The notes beneath the pieces were generated by a model. The model did not search any database and had not been told where the DNA came from. It was given only the letters and a program-made list of their open reading frames with translations. From Meconema thalassinum (lineage: Eukaryota > Arthropoda > Insecta > Orthoptera > Tettigoniidae), in the NCBI GenBank assembly GCA_946902985.2, contig OX336389.2:1078971788-1079035787 (forward strand): 64,000 nucleotides of DNA, given 5' to 3'. Position 1 is the first letter of the stretch, and every line of letters begins with the position of its first letter. This document shows positions 23,073 to 34,779 of this stretch, piece by piece. A program made the position numbers and the translations under genes.

Positions 23073-23688
23073 TCTTACAATAATACACTTTGATATGCAG
23101 GCAGGCTTCCTGGAAATATGTGTGGATACGTTTTGAAGAGAAACATCAAACACTGTACACATATTGTAAAATCGTACAAAACCTGTCAATATTATGATAA
23201 ATTGTGGATCTGGTATGTAGCGCTCGTACCCTTGGGTAATTCTCTTCTCAATAGAGAGATTCTGCGTTACATCAAAAGCCTACTGAACTCAAAAATCACT
23301 CAAACACAGTTTGAGGCAAAAACCAATTACTATGGTTTTCCCCATGAAATACCATAAAAAATCTATGGGTTTTCCCTAAATCCCATAAGCTCCACGAACC
23401 TGGGCGCCATGATAAATAGAATACCATGGGAGGTGGTCCACGTTAAGACATCGCAGCAACCCTCCAAGGTCTCGGTTGTACTGTCGAATGCCCCACTTGG
23501 GTCTCGCCATGATAAATAGAATAAGGTTATCAAAATTTATATTGTTCGTATCGGAGCTTAGCTAGGGTTAGGCGCGGTCATTCCCTACTTCATGTTAATT
23601 GTTACTTTAATAGAGTTGTGTGCATTAGATCTAGACCGACTTTAGTTGTACCTATAGCTCAAATCACTGTACAGGACATCAATTTCCA
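23073..23688 (-). other. Copy B 5' leader
   Basis: The leader between LTR3 and gag, with the same TGGAAATTGATG start next to the LTR and the same pair of direct repeats 100 bp apart (23405 and 23505) as copy A. No long frame. Confidence 0.5.
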
Positions 23689-26600
23689 TGTACCCATGTG
23701 AGTAATCTCGGTGGAAAATATGCTTCCGCCTCCAGCTAGCGTCAGGACTCGAGCGTGTACCGTTCCCCCATTGAGCAGTTGCATATTTTGGATTTGAGGC
23801 TATAAGGTATCAACTCTACAATGATAAGGCACAACTCTACTCTAAAACTTTAATTCAGTAATAAAATCATGGCTTCACACAAACAAAACAATCCCCACAA
23901 CCTTAAAAACAAAAGCAAACAAAATTTACTTCCACAATCCACTGATATTAACATAATATTATCATAATAAAATCATATCATAACACAAACCTTTACCCTT
24001 ATATCAACTTCACAACAATGATACTCTAGTGCGCTGATGCACATACAACTTCAGAAACAAACTGTACATTAATTCTACTGTCATCCAATGTGACTTCTTT
24101 AATTCACAAAATTACTTATTCCTTAAACCTCGTCTTAATTTGACAATTATGTGTACCGTGTGTGCTTTGATCTTTCTCTTTCCACCAAATGCTTTACATG
24201 CATTAGCCTATTCTGGTGTTGCACAGCAATCTACGTGCAACTCCATAATTATGTAAGCTACCCCTACACTTCCTCTATTTATATAGTTCCACTGCATGCC
24301 GTTTGTGATTTCATCTTAAAAACGTTAGTTATTGCTGTGTCGGATGGTACAATTAAACTTCCTTGCGCGCGTAGCCTGTGGCGTCGAGTAACCAACTTCT
24401 GAAAAAGTTGTCAGTGACAGTACAAATGCAACGTCTAACCATTCGTTAGATAGCTAAAATCATGAACCATCAGGGTGATCTATAATTATCAATGTGTTCT
24501 TAAACCACATGGCTTAATTACTCAATATAACAATATTTCATTTCATGTCATTAACAGGGTCTAAAATCTGCCCTTCTTAAACCTTCTTTCCTTCACGGTT
24601 CGCTTGACGGCCCAACCCTCTTCAGAGCGGCCTGTACACAATAGACGTGGAGTGAGGTTCCAACATTACCTCGACCCTCGTTTCCTGTCTCAAGGCTTTC
24701 TTCCCAAGCAGTATAAGATTTTACAAGACAAATACTGTGGTCCCAGTGACACACATATCCCAATGGATTTAAACTGAATATTATGCAAACAGGTACTGGA
24801 TGAGCTTTAACATTTATTCCTACCCTGAGGATAATAATAACTGGCACCAAATAGGCCCATTTCAACATGAAGGTACGAGGTTCATAAAACATTGGTCTAG
24901 TAGGTAACCGGTATCTTAAATAAATGCAGCGGTCAGCCCATGCTGCCGTCATGAGATTCGCTTCAACGAGCCGAACCACTCAACAATAAGTTCTCGGGGA
25001 ATCAGATAGAGTGCAGAGGTGTCCATCGTTTGCCTCTCACCTATCACGGGATTCGAACCCGGAACATTCCATATCCATCATCAGAATTAGGGTCCAAACA
25101 CTAATTACACTCTGGCACAAAGCATATCTCCCAGTATGCCCACGGCATACGAGATTTCATACGTCGAATAGACCACCTGGTTCCTTACCTAATGTTATGA
25201 CCTTCGTCCTATAATTATTAAGAGAAATCTATCAATTACACTATAAGCTTTTACATAAGCTGCAAATTCAATTCACTAGAAGGCTCTTCCAATTCCTGGC
25301 ATAATTATATTCCCATTAACACAATATATTCTGATATAAAACTCTTTTCTTAATCCCGTAATGTAATCTTACTGTATAATCTTACTGCTTAGATCGATAA
25401 GTCTTGCAATTAGCGTAACTATTTCTTGCTTACAACATTTATACCTGATGCGTTCATTCATACCTTTATTTTATTCATTATTATTATTATTATTATTATT
25501 ATTCTCACTGACATAAATAACCAAAATCCGACACAACTAATCATCTTAAAAACCGAACAACCGTGTTCGTAACATTACGTTTACATAACTGATTTGCCAT
25601 TTTTAATTAATAGTGGTAACGATTAATCCACTCACTGATGCAAAATAACATCTCAACTCTATTAAAATCAACACAATAATGATTAAACCTGGAGGGTCTA
25701 TCTCTTACTACTGATTCTTACTGGCATCTTTATAACTCTGAAATCACATTACATGCAGTGGTCTATACTTCTACTTAAACATAATTTGTGGGGTACTCAC
25801 ATATATAAGCTCATCATGGTGGCTCCAACCACTCATATCCTTCCGGGTCGCCTGCCATATGCAGATTTAGTGTGACATTTGCATCTTGAATACACACATT
25901 TTATGATACATTTCTTCCGTAAACCACACGACAATTTGCATTTCTATAAAGAAGCTATTGCTTCCAAAACACATGACACTTTATAACACTTATTAAACCA
26001 TTAATTTAAAATATATTTCACATATGATTTATACATAACACACGTCACTCTTTACACTTTTCATTGGTTGAAATTCCCTAGCAAAGATATCAAAATTGCA
26101 GGTGTCGACGGCATCTTCCGTGCTCCTACCAACTCCTGATTGAAAGTCTGGTTCAACTGCCCCCGGAATTCACCAACAGTTTATCCATACTCCTACGGTA
26201 AGCTTCCTGCTTTGCATAAATATGCTGACTTCCGTCCTGAGCGTTACTATTTGGTATTCTTAAGACATTACCAAATGCTTCGTAAAGTTTCTCCCAGCGC
26301 ATTCCGGCGTAATTAGACATGTATGATCAGTCAATATATTATACACTGCGCTTAACATTTTACATAATTTTTACACAGATTATTATATACAATAGTTCTG
26401 CAACTTATCTCACACGGTGCTTCCTAAGTGAACACAAACCATTGTTCGTACTGCTGACTACACATGCAGCACGACTGTCATTAATAAAAACTTTCTAAAA
26501 GTTTTACTGCACGGCTTCCCCAATCGAAGTCCGGGCCTCCTTCCTTGCCTTCAGTAATACACATTTCACACAATAAAGTTCGTTGATTACCGTACTTCTT

Positions 26601-27633
26601 ATTAATTTCTGACTATACATTATTATCTTCTCACTTGGTGCATTACGATGTGCGGTGAATATAATGGTTCACTCAAATGTACAAGTCTTTGTTTGAGCGT
26701 CCTTCCATGAGCCGGACCGACATACGTTCCGCCTCAACAACTTGCTTGACAACTGTGTTCTGACTGTCTGACAAAAACTGTGTAGCGACGACTGTCGACT
26801 CCCCTTATATTGGTTTCACACAAAAAGTAGAGCTAAAATTTCCCGCGCTATCTCGACTCCTCTCCCAGCATGATTCTGGTCTCGAAACCATGCTCATCGG
26901 GTTCCTTTTTCTTCACTGATCCCAGAACTATCTGCGTGCTGAAGGATCGCTCGGCCAATTAATTAATATTAATTCCTTTCTCCATAGCGTGGGGACGCTG
27001 TTTCACTGGGAATCCCTGGCGACCTCGTCAAACCCAGCCGCGAACAACCATAGTCTTATGTCCTTCCGCACTCCATTAAATATGCGCCAATTTCGCAGAT
27101 TAAAGGCTCTAAAATTAGCCTCCTGGCTAAAGATTCACCTGTGCGCAACTCTCATGTCATTGCGTTACTCCAATCACGAGTAATCAATGATTTTCCTTGG
27201 GATCTCTCCCCACTCTTCTTCGTCCTATTCTCAGTCGGGGAAAAACTGGGTCATTATTCAAGCCCCCAACCTCTTCCAGACGACTTATCTAGGTCAGCAA
27301 GATTGACGTGGCTCCAAGGGTCACCTCCCACAATTCTGGACCTATTAGTAAAACGTCAAACTCTGCACTTTCTGTGCTCCAAGTCCAGCATAGCCTACTC
27401 CAAGTAGTCCAATGATGCTGTATTCCGCTCAATTTCCCTGCATTATTTTAATAAATAATGTCATTATCAACTGAAATCACACCAGTGATTAAATATATAA
27501 TTTTCTCTAGGGGTTTTTACCATGAAACTCCCTCAACAGACCTCGGGTTCGTTCCCTGGTGGAACCTTTATTCTGAGATCACAGTCTCTGAGATCCACGT
27601 TCGATATCAGTCAGTATGACCCCCTCGGGTTCA
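23689..27633 (-). repeat. LTR3 of the gypsy array (outer 5' LTR)
   Basis: It is 3945 bp and starts TGTACCC and ends GGGTTCA, followed by ATAG. Private differences include 9 ATT units, cgagtaatc near 27178 and cttatctagg near 27284. Because the element reads on the minus strand, this is the LTR that would drive transcription of the whole array. Confidence 0.9.
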
Positions 27634-27637
27634 ATAG
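27634..27637. repeat. Right target-site duplication ATAG of the gypsy array
   Basis: ATAG directly after the terminal CA of LTR3, matching 2142-2145. This pair shows that the 25.5 kb block went in as, or descends from, a single integration. Confidence 0.8.
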
Positions 27638-28210
27638 TTAACAGTTTAGCGTACATAAATTCCCTATTAACATCACTATATAAGGTATTATATATTTTTT
27701 TCTCTCCCGCATGCCATTTTGTACCCAGATAGGGATCTTTAACGTTGCATGCGACAGGATGTCAATTATAGCTCATACATGCCTATACCTACTGCTGTAC
27801 GGACTCTTACTCCCGCACTGTAAACCCCGTTCCTGGCCAATTACAATCCTACCCCTCACCGGTAGAGTTCTCCTCACATTTAACGTTGGTCCCGCATCCT
27901 CTTAGGACCACACTTCCTTGCTCCTACTTGACCGTCCGAGCACCATCTTACTAAAAAACTTTAACATACCTACAGTCTCCCACTAACAGGAGAACACCCT
28001 TCAACGTCCTTAACTTACCAACTAACATGTCAAGATATACACGCAGCTGATATTAACTAGATATCCGCCAGCCAGGCGCAATGTAATGCACTGTGTCAGA
28101 AACAGTACCCGCCTCCACCCAAAATGAATACCGCCCCCACATGAACATACATTCGCTTGACACTCTACGCATATGGTTTGTACACAGAGATGCACTTTGG
28201 GAGATATGAC
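27638..28210. other. Gene-free right flank of the array
   Basis: No recognisable gene or repeat. The composition resembles 1-2145. No open frame exceeds about 65 codons. Confidence 0.45.
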
Positions 28211-28299
28211 CCTATTTTCCTTGGGAAAATAGGATAATGGTAAATAGTGGTAAATAATGGTAAATATTGGTAATTATTGGTAAATATTGGTAAGCATTG
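28211..28299. repeat. Hairpin followed by a GGTAAATA-type minisatellite
   Basis: A perfect 10 bp stem (cctattttcc / ggaaaatagg) with a 3-base loop lies at 28211-28233. It is followed directly by about six units of roughly 11 bp of the form tggtaaatatt, to 28299. Confidence 0.7.
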
Positions 28300-28930
28300 A
28301 CCTGTACTAAGGGCCACCATAGCCCATGACATGGACTCCGACGAACGACGGAAGGTCGAAGCGGCGACGACATAGTGCGGGCAAGCACCGAAGCTGACGG
28401 GTGTACCTAGCCTGTCCCCCGACGCGACGGCGGCTTCCACCCATAATGCACTACTGTCGACAACGCCAGACCTGCGGGCGGAATCTTGAAGGTCCGATGG
28501 GGGGATTGACCAACTCAGCGTCGGACAAGATAGACCCTCCACCCAGGGACGACCCACGTGACTTGACTTTTAGTTAGATTTTAAGATAAGTAATAAGCTT
28601 CATTGCGCGAAGCTAAGACCTGCAGCGGCAGGTGAAGATGAATAACGATGCATATAAAAATGATGAATATATACGATTATCTCACGGGCCGAGGTATCGG
28701 TCACCGATGATCTCTTTTGCCATACCCCCGAGGACGATACTAACTTATGAATGATAATAAACGATTTGCGACAATCCCACGGTTCGCTCCCGGGCCGAGG
28801 TATGATTCACTGTTGGTCGCTCTGATCGTGCCCCAGGGAGGGAACACCTTTATATTGCCTTGCGAATGCGCCATAGGCATCAGAGGTTCTCTAGCCTATT
28901 TCAGGCGTTCCTTCGCGATGATTGACGAGC
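28300..28930. other. No gene seen
   Basis: GC-richer stretch with a 130-codon minus-strand frame (28165-28557) that resembles no known family and runs partly through the minisatellite. I treat it as chance. Confidence 0.4.
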
Positions 28931-29170
28931 TACGATAGATAATGTGCGCTGATCTACGATCGATGATCTACGATAGATGAGGTGCGATGATCTACGACAT
29001 ATGATGTGCGATGATCTACGACATTGCGCTAATCTCCGATATATGGTATGCGATGATCTACGAGATGATATGCGATGATATACGACATATGTTGTGCGAT
29101 GATCCACGACATTGCGCTGACCTACGATATATGATATGCGATGATCTACGATATGATGTGCGTTGAACTA
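28931..29170. repeat. Degenerate 22-26 bp minisatellite
   Basis: About ten imperfect units built on gatgatctacgacatatgat, with atgtgcgatgatctacga recurring. Unit length varies by a few bases through loss of the catatgat part. There is no coding meaning. Confidence 0.7.
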
Positions 29171-30510
29171 CGACATTTGATCACCCGATACATTAAACAT
29201 ACACCTACACTTCTGGAGAGAGACAATTACACGGGAGAGATCGATAATCGATCGGCCTCGGACTGCGATTTTCCGCAGCCGTGTAAGCCCGACAATTCGA
29301 TATTACGATATCACACGATGTGACCATTTACAATTGCGAGATGCGCATTTAATCCTATTTACATGTTTTATTTTCAGACGGCGATCCACCGTGCGCCGAC
29401 AGCTGGCAGCACGAAGTGCCCAGAGATATTTTTGTACAGGTGACAATACATGGTGCACATATGATTAGTCTATGTTTATGAATTATATTTATGTTTTTTT
29501 CTCTCCACAGATGGCTCTACACATTATTACTTGCATAAACACCAGGTGATATAGGTCACCAGGGTGACACAGGATGATAAGTACATGTCTCACAGGACCA
29601 TACAGCAGCTAGCCAGCGAGATGCCTTTACACCCATATTTTGATTTCTATCTTTCCCCACAGATGGCGATTTTGTACATAGCCCCATGTATATATCTTGC
29701 TCACGCCCTGACACGCGCTCGTCGCACCCTCTCCCACACACACAGAGCTCACTCCCCCCAGCTCTCACAACTTTTCCTCACACTGAATTTTTACTGTATT
29801 TCACAGGGTCTCCGTCCCACGGTTAGGGGTAACTGTGGGATATCCACTCCCGCTGGGCGGAAAACACATACACCTGAAATGAGAGGTGGAATACGGCGGC
29901 GAGGGTTGTACCCTCTGTCTGTAAGGGTCGACTTTCCCCGCTAGGATGGACCGTCCTCCCACAGCGGACGATCCATGGATATATCATTAGTTTGCCATGG
30001 CCTAGACTAGCTTTGGATTAAGATACTGGTATAAGTTAGCGCGCTTAAGGTCGAATTATAAGGTATCCACAGAGTGGAAATGGTTATGCCTAATTTTTAA
30101 GTTCCCATGTTAGAGCTACTGCACGAGAGAGAGTTCATCTGTAATTCCGGCACAGAGTACGAGGCCGACACCGTTGCACATTGTTTGGATTGTTCTTATG
30201 CCCACTGTATCTTTCTTACACGCCACAAGTGGCACCACACTGTTTTATTTCTTTTCCTTTCGTTCCTTCTAAAATCACAGTTGTAAAAATTCCTCCTTTC
30301 TCCTTCCCACAATAAAAAAAAATTCTTACCCCCTTAAACTTACTCACCGAGGCATTTCTTTTCTTTTTCTATTCTATCTATTCTGTTCTATCTATTCTTT
30401 CACTTTGATGTCCATATTTTGTATTTTCACTACCCAAGTGCACTTTTTCATCCCGTCCAGGTTTGTGAGGACGGAGGGTACGATAGGCCCTACCGATGTT
30501 TTTTTCCCCT
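29171..30510. other. Gene-free region with clustered splice-acceptor-like motifs
   Basis: Four pyrimidine-CAG motifs occur at 29377, 29510, 29662 and 29806. The first two are followed by GT at 29440 and 29546, which would outline exons of 62 and 35 bases. The open frames across them resemble nothing known. The word cagAYGGCgat recurs, so this may be a decayed repeat and not a gene. Confidence 0.25.
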
Positions 30511-30519
30511 TGGGATGGC

Positions 30520-30718
30520 CCACAGTGGTGATGATTGATGATTGATGAGGATGATGATTGATGATTGATGATTGATGATTGATGATGATGTTGATGATGA
30601 TGATTGATAAATGTTGATAATGATGATTGATGATGATGAGGACGATGATGATGTTGATGATGATGATGATGATTGATAAATGATGATGATGATTATGATG
30701 ATTATTATTATTATTAAG
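30520..30718. repeat. GAT/GATT microsatellite
   Basis: About 200 bp of gatgattgatgat units with interruptions, ending in ATT triplets. No other feature. Confidence 0.85.
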
Positions 30719-32590
30719 GATTATATAGGGTCCAAATACCCGCCATATTTACTTTACAGAGGATGATGTCACTATGTTTTGTTTATCGATTGTGTTTATT
30801 ATTGTACAAGGTTTGGATTGATATCTATTTGTATGTGCCACGGCACCGACGTTGTAATGATGCACATTGTATATGGATGAATTATTGTTCCCCCCACTCA
30901 CCAAAAGACCTACACTTGATCGCTAGACACAAACCCTAGGCAACATTATTCTACGAGGCACTGTACACTGACCCCGCCATACTTCGATCTACGATATTAC
31001 CCACCTCTCCACATGCCAGACGTTCACTTCTTCAACTACTCACCTCACACGGGGCTAGCCACCCACCCCCTCCTACGTTCCCCCTTCTGTCCTAAGGAAT
31101 TTCATAGGAGAGCAGGAGAAACCAAGACAAGCAAAGAAGAGAGAAGACACTTCAAGAACGAAACATATGTCCGTGCACAGATACACACCCACTAGAAAAC
31201 TTACCCCTACGGCTTAGTCTTCGTCCCGTCATCGAGGGTGATGACTAGTCTGCCTCAGTGTCATCTTGTGCCAGACCACTGCAGAACGCTGCTCCGCCGA
31301 AGGGTAAGTGTCTAAGCGATCTACACTCCTCACACACAGTCACACTTTCTCCCCTTATTGTTTGAATTGTGATAGCATCAAGTTTAATAACTGCTCTGCA
31401 AGTTCTAGAAGTACTCCCAGTTGGAAGTACCAATTAAAACCATACCTTTTACAAGTATCTGGTCATCTAGTTTATTTTCTTAGTGTTAAGATCCTATAGT
31501 ATAGACAGGAATTGTGAAAAGGAAACCGTTCAATCATTCAATGTCGTTAGTGTTAGGAACCTCAACGTAAGAGGTTATTAAAGTCTATGTCAGGGTGTGG
31601 TTTTTACAGCTGGAAGCCTTTTCTGACACCCACCTCAGAGACGAGTTTATGGAAGATGAAACTCAACTATCACATCCAATGTGGAAGTCCTAGCCCAAGA
31701 GAAAGTCATGTTCAGGTATTTGTCTGCAGGGAGTGTGGTAAACGAAACAGCAATAAAAGCATACATGTAAAGGCAATATTATGGAATTTTCGAGTATATC
31801 TAGTGAATTTCAAAAAATGGATAAATTTCATGGTTTGTAGCCCACTTTGGGTAAGTTTGGTAAATTTTAGTGAATTTTAATATATAATCAGGTAAATTTA
31901 TATCAATTTCAGGTAGTTTAAACCATTCTTAGGTAAATCAATGACATTTCAATAAATCTGGTGGTCATTTGTTTGATTTTGCTAGAATTTTGTGTCATTT
32001 GGTCAATTTACGGAAAATTTAGTGGATTTTACAAAAAAATCCAGGTAAATCTGGAGATAGTTAGGTATTTAACAGATAATCTGTCACTATTATGGTTGTA
32101 TTAGAGTGTGCCTTTCACCACCAAGGGATAGGATTGGACAGAAAACCGTCATGACCTGAAGTGCATAGCCATTAATATTGACTTAAAGAATGGCTGTTGT
32201 GGGGGATCGAACACTCCTATTGTTAGTTTTGGGGGAAGTGTACTCCATTCCATTCCATTTTTAAAAGCGGCTTATCAGGTCCTAGCATTGGACAGTTGCA
32301 AACCATTTCACTATTCTTAAGATTAAATGTACATTTGCCTGGAGTAGAAGTGGGAAACCACATCACCTCACCTCACCCCAACTCATTGGAAATAGAAAAT
32401 AATTTGTTTTTGTCTTATTTAGGGGCTTGCAAATCATGGTCATCAGTCCCATGTACTGTACTTAGGAAAATAATAATGGTCATGCACACTATTATTAGCT
32501 GAGTATCTAATGCAATTTTGCATACCCTAGGACCAGTATCGAATTATAAAGGTATGCCATGTGTTGCGGTCCATAAAGCCAGTGATATAA
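30719..32590. other. Gene-free region with AGGTAAAT-rich stretch
   Basis: No gene. Near 31585-31660 the words ggtgtggtttttacagctggaagcc and tctgacaccc look like a piece of an old retroposon, unproven. From about 31800 to 32070 the words aggtaaat, gtgaattt and similar recur at irregular spacing, a diffuse low-complexity tract. Confidence 0.4.
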
Positions 32591-33570
32591 AACAAAGAGG
32601 TCTTTAATTCCACCCCTGGGAGTCATATCTAGTGTCATGTAGTTTGATGACCACGGAGTCCCAGCTGAGTCCGTCATTGCTTCTACTGACTAGTGCTAGG
32701 CTCCTCTCTGTCTTCTTTCCTGTCGACCACATTTGCTCAACTCTTGTTCTCTACCGACTCCGACATTATTAGTGTATCCAAGGCTTAGGGAGTCTCTTCC
32801 TTTTCCGACTTAATTGATCCTTGTCTCATTTATTTTCTAATAACCAGTTTCTGCGAGGGGTCAGCCTTGTTTTTTATTTTGATGTTAATTACTGCCTTTA
32901 GCTCACCCCCCCCCCCCCCCCTCATGAAAGTAGGGTGTATGTAGTCCCACCACTTGTGGTGCACCCTGGATATGGCTACACCCTCAGGGGCTTACGGCTG
33001 TTCAGTTTGGAAGTTGGCGACCCCAAGTGATTCCTGAGCTGGGTCCAGTTTTCCTCCTTTTATCCATTACCTCTGTGGCAGACCCTCTCCTCTTTCACTT
33101 TCATATCTACCGTTTATGGCACTCTTTCCTTTCAAGTCCCTCAATCCACATTTATTCCTTTATTTGCCTTATTGTCCTTTTCTCATCGATTTCTTTTCCT
33201 AGTCTATTAGTGTGTTGTTAAAAGGAAAGGAAGCTTGTAGTTTAACGTGACCGTTAATCTTTAGATCATGAGCCACGGGACCTCCTTTTTACGTGGAATC
33301 CGAACCACAGGACATGGCATTTCACTTCGAAAATCTCACATGCATTGACCGGGAATCGAACCCGGACCGCCTTGGTGAGAGGCATACAGCTAGACCGCTG
33401 AGCCACCACGCCCCAGTGTATTGTTAGTTTTAATTATAGTTTACATTTTATTTTCATCTTAACCATCACCCAAACCATTAGGAGCCGATAACCTATATGT
33501 TAAACCCCCCTTAAAACAACAATCATTATCATCATCATTATTATTATCATCATCATGATCTTTATTTCAA
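32591..33570 (+). repeat. Retroposon-like repeat with TCA/ATT tail
   Basis: Non-coding sequence ending in gccgataacctatatgttaaaccccc, ttaaaacaacaatc and then ATC/ATT triplets to about 33560. This is the shape of a LINE or SINE 3' end. It contains a run of about 15 C near 32908. A SINE at 33221-33414 interrupts it. No reverse transcriptase is visible, so the family is not assigned. Confidence 0.4.
33221..33414 (-). mobile_element. tRNA-derived SINE (second type)
   Basis: On the minus strand it starts gcgtggtggctcagcggt (A-box TGGCTCAGCGG) and has B-box GGTTCGATTCC, then about 120 bp of unrelated body and a short A-rich end. Duplicated target agtgtgttgtta (33209-33220) and agtgtattgtta (33415-33426) flank it with one mismatch. 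It differs from the SINE at 2401 in sequence after the B-box. Confidence 0.8.
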
Positions 33571-33849
33571 TTGCAGTTATGCTGCGTGGAGCCAGGTAAT
33601 AAAAGAGGCTAAGTAATGTAGCTAAGCAATGACATGTGCGGCTCCGTTTAAACTCATGATGCAGAATCAGCCAAACAAGAAATCTGACAACACTGCACTG
33701 CTCTTATCAGCAACTCTTACTAGTTCAGCAAGCTAGTGTATGTTTGCAGACTGGAGCTAGCGAAAGCATTAAAGCGTCTCTCTCTCTCTCTCTTTATAAA
33801 AACCATTATTTATTATAATATTACTATAACTTAGCAGTCATGACAGAGG

Positions 33850-33930
33850 TCCAGATTAGATTTCAGCGCTCTACCAAGACATTTTATCTCCGGTCTAAGG
33901 GCTGGAACAGGGTACACTGAGTCTTGACAA
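33850..33930 (+). repeat. Fragment of a third SINE type
   Basis: The words tccggtctaagggctggaacagggtacactgagtc match, with changes, the body of the SINE at 59984-60190 (ggtctgagggctggaacggggtgtactca). The tRNA head is missing. A CT microsatellite (33777-33795) lies just upstream. Confidence 0.5.
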
Positions 33931-34169
33931 GTAAAACTTTTGGGTCAATTCATGGGCCATGCCAAAGTGTTGGCCTTCCTGACTTCTTCAACAACTCATA
34001 CAAATGTTTACTATTAGCCTACTGGTTAGTTACCTAAACACACATTAATCCATAATTACCTAATAATAATAATAATAATTAGGAAGCCATCATCCTCGAT
34101 ACACACGTCCATTAAAGCATGGTTTCACAAAACGCATATGCTTTTGACGTGTTTAATACCTCTTCCCCT

Positions 34170-34770
34170 GTAACATGACTATTTCCTGTTTTAGGCGTCA
34201 AATAACCTATCAAGGTAAAAGCATATGTCATCATGTATTTTTTGAACTATCACACCTAATTTTAGGGTTCTTCGTTTGCAATTTGGGGGGTAGTTTTCAC
34301 CCTCCTACTATTTTTCATGAAAAAAAAACCAAAAATATATCAGGTTCAATTATCATTTTTACACGTTTAACACCTTTCCCCTCTCCCCTGTAAACTCACT
34401 ATTTTCTGTTTTAGGGGGTGAAATTATCTATCCAGGTAAGAGCCTATGTCATGACCAATTTTTTAAGCCATCACACCTAATTTTACGGATCTTAGTTTCC
34501 AAGGTATCAATTTTTAATTTTGGGGGTACTTTTCACCCCCCCCCTGCTATTTTTCATCAAAAACAAAAGATCCTAGGTTCATTTATCATTTTTAAGTGTT
34601 TAACACTTTCTTTTCCATGACATGACTATTTACTGTTTTAGGGGTGAAATGACCAATCGAGGTAAAAGCCTATGTTATCACCTATTTTTAAAGCTATCAT
34701 GCCTAATTTTAGGGTTCTTAGTTTCCAAGATATTGATTTTCAATTTTGGGGGGTAGTTTCACCCCCTCCC
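34170..34770. repeat. Three tandem units of about 225 bp
   Basis: Units begin near 34170, 34389 and 34616 with ctgttttagg-gtgaaat, then aggtaaaagcctatgt, atcacacctaattttagggttcttagtttcc and a G run followed by ttttcaccccc. The third unit is the best match to the second. They carry no coding potential. Confidence 0.75.
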
Positions 34771-34779
34771 ACCAAGGGG

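Larger units (their letters stand above)
2146..27633 (-). mobile_element. Tandem Ty3/gypsy array: LTR-internal-LTR-internal-LTR
   Basis: Three long near-identical direct repeats (2146-6433, 13092-17031, 23689-27633) alternate with two internal regions of 6658 and 6657 bp coding gag, protease, RT, RNase H and integrase on the minus strand. Each LTR begins TG and ends CA. Only the outer ends carry the ATAG duplication, so the whole block descends from one insertion and most likely grew by unequal recombination between LTRs. Copy A has intact RT-RNase H-integrase; copy B is heavily mutated; neither has an intact gag. A SINE sits only in the first LTR. The array takes up about 40 percent of the window. 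Confidence 0.9.

Noticed and set aside
28165..28557. 130-codon minus-strand frame
   Set aside because: No recognisable domain; its C-terminal part is minisatellite translation.
28931..29170. CRISPR-like array
   Set aside because: Units are 22-26 bp, imperfect and adjoining without unique spacers, in eukaryotic DNA. It is a minisatellite.
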